A stretch of 41,056 nucleotides of DNA from Pseudoalteromonas denitrificans DSM 6059. Its GTDB lineage: Bacteria; Pseudomonadota; Gammaproteobacteria; Enterobacterales; Alteromonadaceae. Within the stretch, counting starts at the first letter, position 1. Each line of letters begins with the position of its first letter. The notes under the pieces were generated by a model, which saw only the letters and a list, made by a program, of their open reading frames with translations, had not been told where the DNA came from and did no database searches. A program made the position numbers and the translations under genes. Below are positions 1-8,037 of this stretch, piece after piece. The stretch lies in the NCBI RefSeq assembly GCF_900112265.1, contig NZ_FOLO01000052.1, positions 1 through 41,056 on the forward strand, in the 5' to 3' direction.

Positions 1-323
1 CAACAACCGCAGTCGGCAAGCCAATCCATTATGCCTTGAATCAATGGGAAAAACTGATCCGCTATGTTGAAAACGGTCACCTGGATATTGATAACAATCG
101 TGCCGAACGTGCGGTTAAACCATTTGTTATCGGGAGAAAGAATTGGATGTTCAGTAATACACGCAATGGTGCACAAGCCAGTGCGGTACTTTACAGCATA
201 GTCCAAACAGCCAAAGCAAACGGATTGGTGCCATATGACTACATCAGTCATTGCCTTGAGCATCTTATCCATGCTCCTGAAAACTTGGATGCCATTCTGC
301 CCTGGAATGTAAAACTGGGCTAG
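1..323 (+). CDS. IS66-family transposase, C-terminal fragment
   Basis: This is the 3' end of a DDE transposase gene of the IS66 (TnpC) type. The reading frame is open from base 3 and runs off the left edge, so the upstream part is outside the window. The visible end has the IS66 C-terminal hallmarks: the catalytic-region block HLDIDNNRAERAVKPFVIGR (with the last acidic residue of the triad in the DNNRAER context), then KNWMFSNTRNGAQASAVLYS, and the closing LPWN element just before the stop. Only about 107 codons are visible. A TTG inside the frame at 36 could be taken for a start but is internal to the family alignment. An IS66 right end should follow the stop, but I could not identify a terminal inverted repeat without the left end. 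Recognition is from conserved motifs. Whether the element is intact cannot be told here. Confidence 0.9.
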   Translation, partial: TTAVGKPIHYALNQWEKLIRYVENGHLDIDNNRAERAVKPFVIGRKNWMFSNTRNGAQASAVLYSIVQTAKANGLVPYDYISHCLEHLIHAPENLDAILPWNVKLG

Positions 324-470
324 GTGTATTTGCCCAGTCGTTTACGAAGTAGGTGGTATTGCAACGATGATAATTTCAGCGCCACCTTAAAGCAGAAAAC
401 AAGTTAAGATATATGTCTAGCATCCTGTTGCCACGTTATTGTTAGTTATTTTTGCCTACCCATATTAATT

Positions 471-665
471 AAAAGTCACACAAAAATAGATGTACTGTTT
501 CGCGATATTGACTCTCATGTACAGACTAAAGGTGTAGCTAAAACTATTCTAAAATTCAGTTATTCAAATACCTCATCTATAAAAGCAGAATGAGAATATT
601 ATGGATATGACAATGCTGAAACCTATTTTATGATCAAAAGTGACTTTGTCACCTGGGATACGTAA
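471..665 (+). pseudogene. Possible decayed coding remnant with an internal stop
   Basis: Between the IS66 end and the next gene, the frame holding ATA 486-488 reads as plausible protein for about 35 codons. It then hits one TGA at 591-593 and continues in the same frame as EYYGYDNAETYFMIKSDFVT up to a TAA at 663-665. No start codon with a ribosome-binding site is obvious. Composition is protein-like, but at this AT content a chance open frame of this size is quite possible. I do not recognise a family. It could be the 3' remnant of a gene interrupted by the IS66 insertion, which is inference. The rest of 324-701 shows nothing else I can support. Confidence 0.2.
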
Positions 666-701
666 GGTTTTTGTTCTATCTTTAGCTGTCTTTGATAAAA
701 T

Positions 702-959
702 TTACAGATTAAAATCTCTGAAAATAGCCTGATATTTAAATTGATATCTATAGTTAAAACTCCTGACTTCTGCATTAAAGTCAATAACCTTTTCATAAAT
801 CATATTTTTATTTTTTTTATGAGTTGAAATTGCCTCGTTAAAGTCGAAATTGTAAACCAAAATAGGATTAACAGTTTGATACATAGGTGTTGCTTGTGCT
901 TTTTCAGTAGAAAACATGAAAATAAGAACTAAAAAACTAAAAACAGCTGAAATTCGCAT
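702..959 (-). CDS. Small putative exported protein, unknown function
   Basis: This is an 85-residue product with a clear N-terminal signal peptide: a basic start, a long hydrophobic core (FSFLVLIFMF) and a likely cleavage after EKAQA. It leaves a mature peptide of about 62 residues rich in Asn, Tyr and Phe. An AAGGG ribosome-binding site lies 4 bases upstream of the ATG. No cysteine follows the signal, so it is not a lipoprotein, and no known domain is recognisable. It stands alone, with gene-free sequence on both sides. The signal peptide and ribosome-binding site make it likely to be real. The function is unknown. Confidence 0.5.
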   Translation of the reverse strand: MRISAVFSFLVLIFMFSTEKAQATPMYQTVNPILVYNFDFNEAISTHKKNKNMIYEKVIDFNAEVRSFNYRYQFKYQAIFRDFNL

Positions 960-1343
960 AAAACCCTTAAAAATGAAATGCTTTGGTTAAATAGCAAGCT
1001 CTGAGTTGAGCTTTATATAATAATTGGGAACAATATCTAAGTTTTGATTTTTAATCAATCTGAAAGTGAAAAATATAGCATTAATTTAAAAAATATAGCT
1101 GCAATACAAGGTTTCAATAATTTATTCATTTATGTGATAAATGAATAAATTTGTAAATTTAATTTTGATGTTGTGGCTACAGCAATGAAAAAAAACGATT
1201 TTTCAGTGAGATAAAGAAAAAACACAATGTTTTCACAATGTTTTTTCAGTTTGAACTGTGTACATTAGGTCTTGTCATATGAAGGACAGGTTCTTAAGAA
1301 CACTATTCAGCTTTATGATTATCATGAAACATCCCTACGTTTT

Positions 1344-1380
1344 AAGCTCCTTAGTGCCCCTTTGGAGCTTTTTCTTTTTT
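1344..1380 (+). terminator. Orphan intrinsic terminator facing right
   Basis: A 7-bp stem (AAGCTCC at 1344-1350 with GGAGCTT at 1364-1370) and a 13-base loop are followed at once by a T-rich tract (1369-1380). The T tract is on the plus strand, yet no plus-strand gene lies between the IS66 end and this point. The neighbouring genes are both on the minus strand. It may end a small RNA or a short transcript from within 1160-1340. The remainder of 960-1432 shows no gene that I can support. Confidence 0.5.
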
Positions 1381-1432
1381 GTAGTAAATTTAAGTATAGA
1401 GTGAATTGATTTTATTACCATAGGTTTTCTAC

Positions 1433-1831
1433 CTACTTTTGGTACAGCTCTAGAGGGAGATTATCTGGATCGCTAAAAAAAGTATAGTGTTTTCCTGTGT
1501 ATTCATCTAACCGAACTTCTTCAACGTCAATATCTTTTGACTTTAAATACGTTACCACCTCTTCTATATTTTCAACTGAAAAAGCCAGATGTCTTAAACC
1601 TCGCGCTTCGGGGTAACTTGGTCTTGGAGGTGAATTAGTAAAAGAGAAAATTTCAAGCTGGCATCCGTCTGGTAATTGTAGGTCTAACTTATAAGAGTCT
1701 CGTTCTTTTCGGTAGTGCTCGGCAATTATTGGCAAGCCTAAAACTTGATGATAAAAACTCTTTGACTTCTCATAATCTGAACAAATAATTGCTGCGTGAT
1801 GTATACCTTTTAATAATTCATTTTTTATCAT
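1433..1831 (-). CDS. VOC-superfamily (glyoxalase-like) protein, YaeR type
   Basis: This 132-residue protein is a single vicinal-oxygen-chelate module pair. The four usual metal-ligand positions can be seen: the HH near the N-terminus (GIHHAAI), Glu in QLEIFSF, His in GLRHLAFSV, and Glu128 in LPLELYQ at the C-terminus. The size and the LRHLAF/SDPDNLPLELYQ blocks match the small YaeR/GloA2-like branch rather than a dioxygenase. Members are predicted divalent-metal enzymes of the cytoplasm, often annotated as lactoylglutathione-lyase-like, with the true substrate mostly unproven. The start ATG has a good AGGA ribosome-binding site 5 bases upstream. The gene is monocistronic, with no link to its neighbours visible. 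The fold call is secure, the reaction is not. Confidence 0.85.
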   Translation of the reverse strand: MIKNELLKGIHHAAIICSDYEKSKSFYHQVLGLPIIAEHYRKERDSYKLDLQLPDGCQLEIFSFTNSPPRPSYPEARGLRHLAFSVENIEEVVTYLKSKDIDVEEVRLDEYTGKHYTFFSDPDNLPLELYQK

Positions 1832-2074
1832 GTCATTCCTAATATTGCTTTGAGCTTGTCAGTATTTTATGGGGGTGTTCAATTTTGGTTGCTGCTTATG
1901 ATGTTTATCAGTATTTTTTAAGTTATATAATAACCCATTTAAGCACCTATCAAAACTTGGAAAGTTCGACTCGGTATAGTCTGCTGTGTAAAGAGTAAAT
2001 AATCTTAATTGGAGCGTTATCTTATCAGTGATAGCTAAAATAACGCGCTTTAATAGTCGGAAGCGGAATATGGA

Positions 2075-2968
2075 TTATCGTGATAATCGATTGGAAATTT
2101 CTTTCAACCGGATCAACTGTTGTATGAAAAGTGGGAGGGCTACAATTAATTCTATATATTGAAAGACGTAAATCATTAAGGAAAAAACCAAACCGTAGTC
2201 AACTACGCCCATCCCGATTGCACTCACTGGTGTATAAAGAAGCAAAGCGATTACACCCAGCCAGATAATGAAGTAGTTAATTGTTTCGAGATCGCTGAGT
2301 TTAATATTCCATTTCATCAGGTTCTTAAAATGTAATTTAATAACACCCATATCATTTTGTTCAAGCGTTTTTACTTGATTCTCTAACTCTTCATTATAAT
2401 TGGCATTGAGCTGATAATTAAACCGACCCGTGATTAGATAAACAAATGAAACGAGTAATGCCAGGCTAAAACACGCATAAAATACATTAACATTCATTGT
2501 TACCACGATAAACAATGTACCTATGATGCCAATAAAAACATTAATCACTTCAGGCATTGAATTTTCTAAAAACTCTACAAGTTCAGTTAGTAAACTGGTT
2601 CGAGCTGAGATCGTTGAAACAGTTTGTTGTTTGGTTTTTTCTTTCTCAACTCTTTCTGTGGCAACTTGTTGATAAATTTTTGAGTAAGTCCGCGTATCAT
2701 AAAGCCGTCTTGCACTTCCAATAATAAGACTTGAGAATCCCAAAGCTGCAAGCCAATAAAGTCCATTCAATTGGTTATCCAAAAGGTCATTGATCGCCCA
2801 ACCAATGAACAGCGGGAATAGGATCCCCAAAACCGATTCAATCAGAACTAGAATAAAGGTGACCGAAATTTGGCTTTTAAATCTTTTAAAGATCTGTACT
2901 AATGAAATGCCATTATCTGAATTGTTACAGTCTAAATCTTTCTTTATACTGATTGACTCATTCATCAT
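2075..2968 (-). CDS. ABC-transporter-like six-TM membrane protein without ATPase domain
   Basis: This protein of about 297 residues has the layout of an ABC exporter transmembrane domain: hydrophobic segments near FILVLIESVLGILFPLFIG, YWLAALGFSSLIIG, VINVFIGIIGTLFIVV, ACFSLALLVSFVYLI, FIIWLGVIALLLY and VFSLMIYVFQYIELIVAL. It ends without any Walker A, signature or Walker B motif. This matches the stand-alone ABC six-TM family (PF13748-like), whose members are inner-membrane proteins of unclear function. The start was set at the second ATG because the GAGG ribosome-binding site is 7 bases before it and only 1 base before the first ATG at 2974. No ATPase gene lies beside it, so a partner, if any, is encoded elsewhere. 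An imperfect GCGTTAT/ATAACGC inverted repeat (2014-2046) sits after the stop. Confidence 0.75.
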   Translation of the reverse strand: MMNESISIKKDLDCNNSDNGISLVQIFKRFKSQISVTFILVLIESVLGILFPLFIGWAINDLLDNQLNGLYWLAALGFSSLIIGSARRLYDTRTYSKIYQQVATERVEKEKTKQQTVSTISARTSLLTELVEFLENSMPEVINVFIGIIGTLFIVVTMNVNVFYACFSLALLVSFVYLITGRFNYQLNANYNEELENQVKTLEQNDMGVIKLHFKNLMKWNIKLSDLETINYFIIWLGVIALLLYTPVSAIGMGVVDYGLVFSLMIYVFQYIELIVALPLFIQQLIRLKEISNRLSR

Positions 2969-3384
2969 TGTCATACCTCAATTTTATTTATGTCTACACA
3001 CTATGTATTAAAAGTTAGTTTTGTGATTTCTTTCTCAAAAGTTGAATTACCTGCAAAGATGTATAAAACAAATTCAACAAGGTAAATAATTTTGATGAGG
3101 GTATTTTTCATGTCACTCATTATTAGTACTGACGCAACTTGTGTTACACATGCGTATCATACTTGACTCTTTTTTATTATACAAACTTGTGTCATAGTTG
3201 TTTTTCAGAATTGCTTTAAGGCGTTTTATTTCGTTAATATTTAAAGTGATTAAGCTAGGGATACCTGATTTCATTTTAGCAATTTAACTGAAAAGAGTTG
3301 TTTGAAGAACCTGATAATAATATTGCTAAATACTTTCTCAGGCTGGTAGTGAAATATAGGTGAAGCTAATTTACTATTGCGATG
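2969..3384. other. Gene-free stretch upstream of the six-TM gene
   Basis: About 410 bases of AT-rich sequence with no reading frame I can support on either strand. It should hold the promoter of the minus-strand six-TM gene, but I could not pick a convincing -35/-10 pair. No repeat or strong hairpin was noticed. Confidence 0.4.
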
Positions 3385-3639
3385 TTATTTGGTTTTATTC
3401 TCTTTTTCTAATTGGATAATATCTTTTTCAATAGACATTGTTTCCATTAATAATATGTCATGTTTGACATTTAAATCCCAAATTACATGGATGTCTTTAG
3501 GCAGTACTTTTTCTTTTTTGAATTCATTATTGTGCAAAGAAAAAGACCACAAGGAATTATCACTTAATGCCTTGATATGAAGATATAATATATCTTCTTT
3601 TATGACCGAATTAACGATACGACCTTTTACCTTAAGCAA
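3385..3639 (-). CDS. Hypothetical protein, start uncertain
   Basis: This is an open frame of about 84 residues from a TTG. The frame stays open 14 codons further upstream (to 3682) without any ATG or GTG, so the true start is unclear or the 5' end may be lost. The protein is soluble, with no signal peptide or membrane segment. The first half has an alternating beta-like pattern (KGRIVNSVIKEDILYLHIKA), and the charged tail (EKDIIQLEKENKTK) looks helical. I do not recognise a family. The lack of a normal start, the weak ribosome-binding site and gene-free surroundings leave open a decayed gene. Called mainly because the composition is protein-like over the whole length. Confidence 0.35.
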   Translation of the reverse strand: MLKVKGRIVNSVIKEDILYLHIKALSDNSLWSFSLHNNEFKKEKVLPKDIHVIWDLNVKHDILLMETMSIEKDIIQLEKENKTK

Positions 3640-4098
3640 AGTTTCTTTATATGTTTTTACTATGGTTTTTAATAGGTTAAATTAAAATATCAAAAATAAG
3701 ATAGATAAGTTATCAAGTATTCGAATCTTTAAAATATCTTTTAATAATAGTGCGTAATGTAGCTCATATTGCTGGTGATTTTACGCAATGAATTTCAAAT
3801 TTAATACAAATAATGTGCTCAAAATATATAACCTCCCCTCATGTAAAAGTAAGTTTTTCTAATATCAATATCGTATTGTTTTGCAGAGGTCATTTAAGGG
3901 TTTAAAGTTTGAACTTAGATGGCCAAATGATGTGTTTATTCTCTATTTTTAGTGCCCAGTATTTTATTGGTCAATGTATTCAAATTGTTAAAGTTAAACT
4001 CGCAATGTAATGGTTAATATTTTGTTAATTTATTGTTCAGTTTGAGTTCATGTTTTAGAGGTTATTGTGTATGCAAACCAAAAAAAGGAATAAAACAA
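3640..4098. other. Gene-free stretch before the small exported peptide gene
   Basis: About 460 bases of AT-rich sequence (low in G and C, many short A and T runs) with no supported gene. The promoter of the downstream small exported protein should be in its right half, where repeated AATATTTTGTTAATTTATTG-like sequence lies at about 4015-4037. I could not assign -35 and -10 boxes with confidence. Confidence 0.35.
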
Positions 4099-4344
4099 AT
4101 GAAAAATTATAATACTATTAAAAATGTAATATCGGGTTCTATTTTAGTAACTATGCTTGGTTTATCTGGTGCTGCTTTTTCTAAAGATAAAATTAAAACT
4201 GATGTGAAGGTATCAAAAAACACATCAATTGGAGTGATAAAACCTCAGAAAAAAGATAAACGTACTCATACTGATAAGGAAATAAAAAAGCATAAGGAAA
4301 GTATGTCAGGTAAGAGTACTGTAGGTGTAAAACATACATTTTAG
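4099..4344 (+). CDS. Small basic exported protein, unknown function
   Basis: This is an 81-residue protein with a signal peptide (KNYNTIKN basic region, then VISGSILVTMLGLSGAAFS, cleavage probably after AFS) and a strongly basic, lysine-rich mature part of about 55 residues. The mature part has a repeated flavour: TSIGVIK near its start and STVGVKHTF at its end, with KKDKRTHTDKEIKKHKES between. The frame is open 22 codons further upstream, but the ATG at 4099 has a clear AAGGAA ribosome-binding site and gives the clean signal peptide, so it was chosen. It is followed directly by a strong terminator and so is its own transcription unit. No family is recognised. Highly basic periplasmic peptides can bind anionic polymers, but no function is claimed. 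Confidence 0.6.
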   Translation: MKNYNTIKNVISGSILVTMLGLSGAAFSKDKIKTDVKVSKNTSIGVIKPQKKDKRTHTDKEIKKHKESMSGKSTVGVKHTF

Positions 4345-4353
4345 TTTTAATTG

Positions 4354-4377
4354 AACCGCCTCTTTAGGCGGTTTTTT
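4354..4377 (+). terminator. Intrinsic terminator of the small exported protein gene
   Basis: A perfect 7-bp stem AACCGCC (4354-4360)/GGCGGTT (4367-4373) with a 6-base loop runs into a run of six T. It lies 9 bases after the stop codon. Textbook geometry. Confidence 0.9.
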
Positions 4378-4459
4378 GTTTTGAATCTGCCATATCCATA
4401 ACAATTAAGCACGTCTAATAATACAACTGCTGTTGCACAATATTATTAAAATCAGTTTT

Positions 4460-5485
4460 TTAAGTTGATTCTACACGTTGCCAAATAAAGTCTACCGTAA
4501 CGGGCTCAAATGGAGACTTAACAAACTCTTCTTGGCATATTTTGTATATAGCATCATTTATCGGTGTTTTAATACCGTATTTTTTTGCGAGAGATAATAC
4601 GTAGCCATTAATACTGTCGAGTTCACTAGTGCTACCCCCATTCACTATAATGTCTTGTGCCATACTTGATATCACCATTTTTTTCAGGTTTTTTAGATAA
4701 GGTTTTCGCGTGATAAAGCAAGGTAAAACTCTGGCTGCCGTTATTAATAGCCAACTTGGCATGCCACCAAGTTTACTTTCCTTAAAGCCTGCAGCTTTCA
4801 TTACCTGAATACCTTCATAAGTCATGCTAGTGAGTAACTTTTGAAATGCGGTACTTTTTGATTGATCATTTTTGTGCAGTGCAACTAAGGTTGTTAAGGA
4901 GTTCGTCAGATTTATTACTATTTTGGAGTGAACCGCATCGTTTAAATTTGGATAATTGAATGTCTCTACGCCTTTATTGAAATCGGTGATAATCTTATTC
5001 ATTTCAGTGACTGATACACCACCGTTATGACCAAGTGCTAAAGGGCCTTTTTTTTGATAACCGACCTTACCAAAGTCATCAACCCAAGCATTAAAACATA
5101 CCACGCCATAAATAACGCTATCAAAGTATTGAGGTAAAATCTGTTGATTTTCAATGCCATTTTGTAATGCAACAACAGGTATTTCTTTACCAAATTTATT
5201 GACCAGTTGTTCACTGACACCAGCTAAACTATAATTTTTAATACACAGGACTATCACATCGGGTGTGGGCACTTCATCTAAATTTGAATATGCTTTTATT
5301 TTTGCATGGTAGTGCTTTTCAGGTTGTTCTCCTAAATAAACTGCCACACCATATTGGTTAATGTAATCACATGCTTTTTGTTTATCAAATAGGTTTACTT
5401 GTATATCAGCATTATTTAACCAAGCTGCAATTGTGGTACCAATAGCCCCTGCACCAAAAACGAGATAGCTCTTTTTATGTTTCAT
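4460..5485 (-). CDS. Ketopantoate-reductase-fold NAD(P)H oxidoreductase (ApbA/PanE family)
   Basis: This 341-residue protein has a Rossmann N-terminus, YLVFGAGAIGTTIAAWL (dinucleotide-binding GxGxxG at about residues 10-15), and the C-terminal helical ApbA/PanE domain. The catalytic-lysine region VHSKIVINLTNSLTTL and the block SSMAQDIIVNGGSTSELDS, with the conserved acidic residue, are both visible. It is longer than a housekeeping PanE (about 300 residues). Its start overlaps the stop of the upstream ADC-fold gene by ATGA, so the two are translationally coupled. That context argues against a pantothenate role and for reduction of a keto group on the product or substrate of the ADC-fold enzyme, which is inference. 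Family members outside pantothenate synthesis reduce various 2-keto acids. The family call is secure. The substrate is unknown, so no symbol is given. Confidence 0.85.
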   Translation of the reverse strand: MKHKKSYLVFGAGAIGTTIAAWLNNADIQVNLFDKQKACDYINQYGVAVYLGEQPEKHYHAKIKAYSNLDEVPTPDVIVLCIKNYSLAGVSEQLVNKFGKEIPVVALQNGIENQQILPQYFDSVIYGVVCFNAWVDDFGKVGYQKKGPLALGHNGGVSVTEMNKIITDFNKGVETFNYPNLNDAVHSKIVINLTNSLTTLVALHKNDQSKSTAFQKLLTSMTYEGIQVMKAAGFKESKLGGMPSWLLITAARVLPCFITRKPYLKNLKKMVISSMAQDIIVNGGSTSELDSINGYVLSLAKKYGIKTPINDAIYKICQEEFVKSPFEPVTVDFIWQRVEST

Positions 5486-6354
5486 TTTTCTACCTTTTCA
5501 TGGGCTAAATCAAAACAGGCGTTTATTGATGGGCTGTATCTAAATTGAAAAGCTTGCCCTTCTATTTTTAATGCTCTAAGTTGTTCAGCTTTAGGTCCTT
5601 GGCCAATTTTTATAGTGTCAGTACTATTTAGTGTTGTTTTTTTTAACAAACTGGCTATATTTTTGTTGATGCTAAACTGGCCTTTAAACTGAGTTGTGCT
5701 CGTTAATCTATTATTATCTAACATAGAAAATAAATTAGATTTAACATCAAAGTTTTGTGATGAACCATTCATCGGCACTTTTAACTCAAAATAGGGCTCC
5801 TCACTATTAACTGAGGTTTTTATGGTCGAAAATTGTCCGTCTTGTTCTATATCAACCTGCTCGGTATCTTTTGGTAACCCCCATAGTTTTCGACCTCGAA
5901 TACGGTTTTCTAATGACGTTACTGGCATATTAAAAACATAATAGCCAAACTTTTTACTTTTATCGCCGAGTAACATGCTTAGCACGGGTATATTCATACC
6001 GCCATCTGTTATTACTGGAATGGTCATTGCAATTTCATTATAAGGTGCAACATTCATGACATGGCGATACTCATAGCAGGAAAAAATGACCAGCGATCGA
6101 CCTTTAGTCATTTTCACTGGTTCCATACTTGGATCTGGCATCATTGCTTTAGCGGCTTGATAATCACAATGAAAAATAGCAATTGCGCAACTGGTATCGG
6201 CATAAAAAGTTGGAAAACGATAGTTTTTAGCAACTGAATTATTTAACTCTAAAGGTGTATCACGGTGGCGAAGATCAAAGCGTTTAAAGAAGTCATTGTT
6301 AAATTTGTCTTCGTTTGGCAGCAATTGCTCTGTTATTTTTAAGTTAGTATCCAT
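5482..6354 (-). CDS. Acetoacetate-decarboxylase-fold protein
   Basis: This 290-residue cytoplasmic protein belongs to the ADC family (PF06314-like). The region corresponding to the Schiff-base lysine reads GRKLWGLPKDTEQV, with Lys162 in the GLPK context. Classical ADC has a pair of lysines there; here only one is present. The acidic residue expected in the active site is probably Glu107 in PYNEIAM. The family decarboxylates acetoacetate to acetone and CO2, but many ADC-like homologues instead catalyse aldol or dehydration chemistry on other keto acids, so acetoacetate cannot be assumed. It is the first gene of a two-gene unit with the reductase and is divergent from a LuxR-type regulator. Sequence similarity to the other ADC-fold protein in this window (14724-15656) is low, so the two are not recent duplicates. 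Confidence 0.8.
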   Translation of the reverse strand: MDTNLKITEQLLPNEDKFNNDFFKRFDLRHRDTPLELNNSVAKNYRFPTFYADTSCAIAIFHCDYQAAKAMMPDPSMEPVKMTKGRSLVIFSCYEYRHVMNVAPYNEIAMTIPVITDGGMNIPVLSMLLGDKSKKFGYYVFNMPVTSLENRIRGRKLWGLPKDTEQVDIEQDGQFSTIKTSVNSEEPYFELKVPMNGSSQNFDVKSNLFSMLDNNRLTSTTQFKGQFSINKNIASLLKKTTLNSTDTIKIGQGPKAEQLRALKIEGQAFQFRYSPSINACFDLAHEKVEK

Positions 6355-6533
6355 GATCTACCCTTAGCATGTTAATGTATTTGGTATTAATGAATTTATT
6401 AGACTGGGTATGAGTCAAAATATAAATAGTAAAAATAGCCTATCGCCACTGAAATATGCTTTTGACGTGGCAATACTAAGTCTCTAAATATAGACATGCT
6501 TACCTAGTGGGAAATAAATATTGGTTTGAAATT
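6355..6533. promoter_or_regulatory. Divergent control region, ADC/reductase unit and LuxR-type gene
   Basis: About 180 AT-rich bases separate the two divergent start codons and should hold both promoters. A short inverted repeat GCCAC (6445-6449)/GTGGC (6467-6471), 22 bases centre to centre or about two helical turns, is the only dyad I noticed. It might be an operator for the LuxR-type protein, but five bases per arm is weak evidence. Confidence 0.4.
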
Positions 6534-7484
6534 ATGAAAAACACAATGAATGGCATCGATGTCTGCATTACGCGACTTTATCATTTGGCTGGAAAAGGCA
6601 TTGAAGGTTATCGTCGCCAGGCGTTAACTGAATTAGCACAAATTATAGATTTTGACGGTGCACTTTGGGGCACTGGGCATTTAAATTCTAGCGGTTTTCA
6701 TAGTGTTGATGTACTTGGTGTGGACGAAAGTTATCCAATTGCTTTAGCTGAGAATAAAACGATAAACCCATTTTACGATGCGCTAAAGCGAATGCCGGGT
6801 TGTGTTGTTGAACTTTCAATGATTATGGATGATGAGACTTTTTATCAGAGTGAACTTTATCAAACGTTTTTTTCTCGATATGGTGTTGAGCGTGTAATGG
6901 GGCTGATATTAGAAGATGAATCTACAGGCATTGTCAGTTTGGTGAGTCTATACCGCTTTGCTCGTGAAAAAAACTTTAGTGATGATGATAAAAATATACT
7001 ACAGCGTATGATGCATCATTTGGTGAATGCTGTTTCTCATGCATACTTTTTACATCTAGAGAGACAAAATGACGCGCCAAATAAAGCCGCTCTAGCAATA
7101 TGTGATAAATATGGTTTGTTTTTTGAAGCTCAACCGCGTTTTATCGAAATATTACAACAATATTATCCGGATGATCCATTGGGACGTTTGCCTTTTGACT
7201 TACAAGAAAAAAAAGAAGTTTTAGTTCAACAGGGGCTGCATTTGGATAAAAAAGCTCTCGGTGATTTGTTTTGTATTTCGCTTTGGGAAGAAAGCCCTTT
7301 TGATCGATTAAGTATTAGAGAAAAAGAAGTTGTACAAGCGATCACTCGTGGACTTTCCTTTAAAGAGGCTGCTCGAGAATTAGGTGTTGCACCATCAACC
7401 GTTTCGAATCATCTTTATAAAGTTTATCGTAAGTTAAATATTTCTAGTCGCTCTGAATTGGCGTTGGTAGTTAATCCTCGTTAA
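6534..7484 (+). CDS. LuxR-family transcriptional regulator
   Basis: This protein of about 316 residues has a C-terminal LuxR/FixJ helix-turn-helix over the last 60 or so residues. The signature LSIREKEVVQAITRGLSFKE, then AARELGVAPSTVSNHLYKVY and RKLNISSRSELA, covers the whole four-helix domain. The N-terminal 240 residues have no REC aspartate pocket and no clear autoinducer-binding signature, and may form a GAF/PAS-like sensor (a phrase such as SLYRFAREKNFSDDDKNILQ looks like the end of a GAF domain). ATG 6534 was preferred to an earlier GTG at 6507; neither has a strong ribosome-binding site. It is divergent from the ADC-fold/reductase pair, so control of that pair is the natural inference. 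The ligand is unknown. Confidence 0.85.
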   Translation: MKNTMNGIDVCITRLYHLAGKGIEGYRRQALTELAQIIDFDGALWGTGHLNSSGFHSVDVLGVDESYPIALAENKTINPFYDALKRMPGCVVELSMIMDDETFYQSELYQTFFSRYGVERVMGLILEDESTGIVSLVSLYRFAREKNFSDDDKNILQRMMHHLVNAVSHAYFLHLERQNDAPNKAALAICDKYGLFFEAQPRFIEILQQYYPDDPLGRLPFDLQEKKEVLVQQGLHLDKKALGDLFCISLWEESPFDRLSIREKEVVQAITRGLSFKEAARELGVAPSTVSNHLYKVYRKLNISSRSELALVVNPR

Positions 7485-7707
7485 TATGTGACTACAATTA
7501 TCTGTACTACAGGTGATAAACCATACTCACTTATCATCAGTCCACTTCAACTGATTCATAGACTAAGTTACCAAAATAAGACTTATATTTTCTGGGCAAA
7601 AAATATAAAAAATGCCTTACAAGAGCAAAGCATTTTAAATCAAAATAAAGTTAGGTATAACACGCGTTTTATAATTTTAATAATGATGCATAAGTTATAA
7701 AATAATT

Positions 7708-8037
7708 TTATTCCTGTGGGTATAGTCCGCAACCGTTACAAGCAGTAACTTCAATTAATAAACTTGTTTGTTGCTTAGGGTCATAAAGTTCAAAAGTTTC
7801 AACCGCGTCAAAAACTTTATCTTGTATACTTAAATTACTCGTATTTTCTAATATATCTTTTGCAACAAGTTTAACTTTTAAAAGAGAAGTTTGTTCTTCA
7901 TTAAGGTCAATTCCATAGTTCCAATAGTACTGAACTTTTTGCTCTTCTACTTTTGCATTAAGTTCTTCTAATGTTGTTTTTGCAGAAACATTAAAATGAC
8001 TTAATAAGGCAATACTTAAAAATAAAATTTTTTTCAT
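7708..8037 (-). CDS. Small exported protein with a C-terminal CxxC
   Basis: This 109-residue protein has a signal peptide MKKILFLSIALLSHFNVSA. The mature part is acidic and probably helical in its first half (TTLEELNAKVEEQKVQYYWN). It ends with TACNGCGLYPQE, a CxxC pair ten residues from the C-terminus. The pair could form a disulfide, bind metal or anchor the protein to another thiol protein in the periplasm. I do not recognise a family. It is on the opposite strand to the LuxR-type gene and ends 220 bases from it, so it is not part of that unit. The ribosome-binding site is weak, but the signal peptide is convincing. Confidence 0.6.
   Translation of the reverse strand: MKKILFLSIALLSHFNVSAKTTLEELNAKVEEQKVQYYWNYGIDLNEEQTSLLKVKLVAKDILENTSNLSIQDKVFDAVETFELYDPKQQTSLLIEVTACNGCGLYPQE

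Noticed and set aside
4460..5485. panE of pantothenate synthesis
   Set aside because: Translational coupling to an ADC-fold gene and the extra length argue against the housekeeping role, so no symbol was assigned.
7488..7700. Plus-strand frame directly after the LuxR-type gene
   Set aside because: No ribosome-binding site, a start 3 bases after the stop of the LuxR-type gene, an unremarkable composition and no domain pattern; probably chance.
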